Shown piece after piece: positions 63,482 to 64,000 of a stretch of DNA of 64,000 bases. Each line of letters opens with the position of its first letter. Positions within the stretch are counted from its first letter, which is position 1. The translations under genes were made by a program, and so were the position numbers. The stretch comes from Myxococcus qinghaiensis (lineage in GTDB: Bacteria > Myxococcota > Myxococcia > Myxococcales > Myxococcaceae): positions 1-64,000 of the forward strand of contig NZ_JAKCFA010000002.1 in NCBI RefSeq assembly GCF_024198215.1, written 5' to 3'. The notes below the pieces were generated by a model. That model saw only the letters and a list, made by a program, of their open reading frames with translations. It had not been told where the DNA came from and did not search any database.

Positions 63482-64000
63482 ATGACCCAGCCACGCTCCC
63501 AGGACCTCCTCGTAGAGCGAAGCGTCACCCGTGCGGTGGAACCCCGCACCGAGACCGAACGCGCTGTCGCGCACATCTGGAGTGAGGTGTTGAACATCTC
63601 GCAGGTGGGCGCGCTCGACAGTTTCTTCGAGCTGGGTGGCCACTCGCTGCTCGCGACACAGGTGCTCTCGCGCATCCGGACGTCGCTTCGAGTCGAGCTG
63701 TCGCTGCAGGAGATGTTCGACCTGGTGACGGTGTCAGCGCTGGCGGGACGCATCGACGCGCTGGTGGCGTTGCAGCCCGGCGAGGAGCTGGAGCCGCTGC
63801 ACGCGTCGCGCGGGGAGCGGCCGTCGTCGCTGGTGCCGTGCGAGCGGCAGGCGGAGCTGTCCTTCGCGCAGCAGCGGCTGTGGTTCCTGGACCAGTACGC
63901 GCCGGGCAGTCCGCTCTACAACCTGCCGGCCGCGCTGCGGCTGGAAGGCACGCTCGACGTGGCGGCGCTGGAGCGCGCGTTCACGGAGCTGGTGTGTCGA
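63482..64000 (+). CDS. Nonribosomal peptide synthetase, N-terminal part (PCP-C..., runs off right end)
   Basis: 173 codons from the ATG at 63482 (AGGG about eight bases upstream), open to the window edge. Residues ~20-95 are a carrier domain (TETERAVAHIWSEVLNI, DSFFELGGHSLLATQVLSRIR) with phosphopantetheine Ser55. After a short linker a condensation domain begins: C1 motif ELSFAQQRLWFLDQYAPGSPLYNLPAALRLEG. Starting with a carrier and then a C domain means the protein either gets a starter from a separate adenylating enzyme or is preceded by a partner elsewhere. It is not part of the known myxochelin set and probably opens a second NRPS or PKS/NRPS cluster to the right. The 231-base gap upstream (63251-63481), shared with the FadL gene, has an A/T-richer patch near 63416-63452 but no clear operator. 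Confidence 0.9.
   Translation, partial: MTQPRSQDLLVERSVTRAVEPRTETERAVAHIWSEVLNISQVGALDSFFELGGHSLLATQVLSRIRTSLRVELSLQEMFDLVTVSALAGRIDALVALQPGEELEPLHASRGERPSSLVPCERQAELSFAQQRLWFLDQYAPGSPLYNLPAALRLEGTLDVAALERAFTELVCR

Overview
The window looks like chromosomal DNA of a myxobacterium of the Myxococcus/Corallococcus/Pyxidicoccus/Stigmatella type. It carries a complete myxochelin (catecholate siderophore) locus with the mxc gene order known from that group. Base composition from about 5.4 kb onward is very GC-rich with strong GC3 codon bias, and the neighbours are typical of the group: a KaiC-type ATPase paired with a response regulator-kinase, FadL porin, GT87, LURP-one-like protein and hybrid PKS/NRPS genes. 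No rRNA, tRNA, insertion sequence or CRISPR array was seen.

Region 1 (1-5.1 kb) is clearly lower in GC, with relaxed codon use, and looks acquired. On the + strand are a fragment of an unknown protein, an amino-DNA-methyltransferase and an endonuclease-III-like HhH-GPD glycosylase that keeps the catalytic Lys, Asp and 4-Cys cluster. On the - strand are a polytopic membrane protein followed two bases later by a second protein resembling the queuosine-salvage/DNA-glycosylase fold with its own Cys-rich tail, and a frame-split small ORF resembling the trypco2 domain. I read this as a candidate base-modification/base-excision defence island.

Region 2 (5.4-13 kb) holds ordinary GC-rich genes: two uncharacterised proteins with low-complexity N-termini, a KaiC-like ATPase translationally coupled to a REC-HisKA-HATPase hybrid, a LURP-one-like protein and a GT87 membrane glycosyltransferase.

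Region 3 (13-34.3 kb) is an unusual biosynthetic cluster. It contains an N-acyltransferase-like protein, a GST, a stand-alone LanB-type dehydratase/tRNA-dependent enzyme without precursor peptide, two paralogous ATP-grasp ligases (17.5 and 32.8 kb) bracketing a two-protein type I PKS (KS-AT-KR-ACP and KS-AT-ACP), a GT4 glycosyltransferase, a type II thioesterase, a muconolactone-isomerase-like protein, a JmjC/cupin oxygenase, a luciferase-like monooxygenase and an MFS exporter. A perfect inverted repeat lies in the divergent promoter between the last two. The KR of the first PKS lacks its catalytic Tyr. The mix of LanB, ATP-grasp and PKS suggests a hybrid aminoacylated/peptidyl polyketide.

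Region 4 (34.4-40.4 kb) has housekeeping or membrane genes: a small unknown protein, DUF2254, an AbgT transporter, a DUF481 outer-membrane protein and an alpha/beta-hydrolase membrane protein.

Region 5 (40.6-60.9 kb) is the myxochelin locus: mxcB, mxcL, mxcK, tonB-exbD-exbB, a lipoprotein (mxcI-like), the receptor mxcH, aroA5 (DAHP synthase), mxcG, mxcF, mxcE, mxcD and mxcC. Four Fur-box-like operators lie before mxcB, mxcH, mxcD and mxcC. DAHP is fed to chorismate; MxcD/F/C make 2,3-dihydroxybenzoate; MxcE loads it on MxcF; MxcG condenses it with lysine and releases an aldehyde by reduction; MxcL aminates it. MxcK probably exports, MxcH/TonB-ExbBD import and MxcB frees the iron.

Region 6 (61-64 kb) contains a double cyclic-nucleotide-binding-domain protein, a FadL-type porin, and the start of another NRPS gene (PCP-C...) running off the right end.
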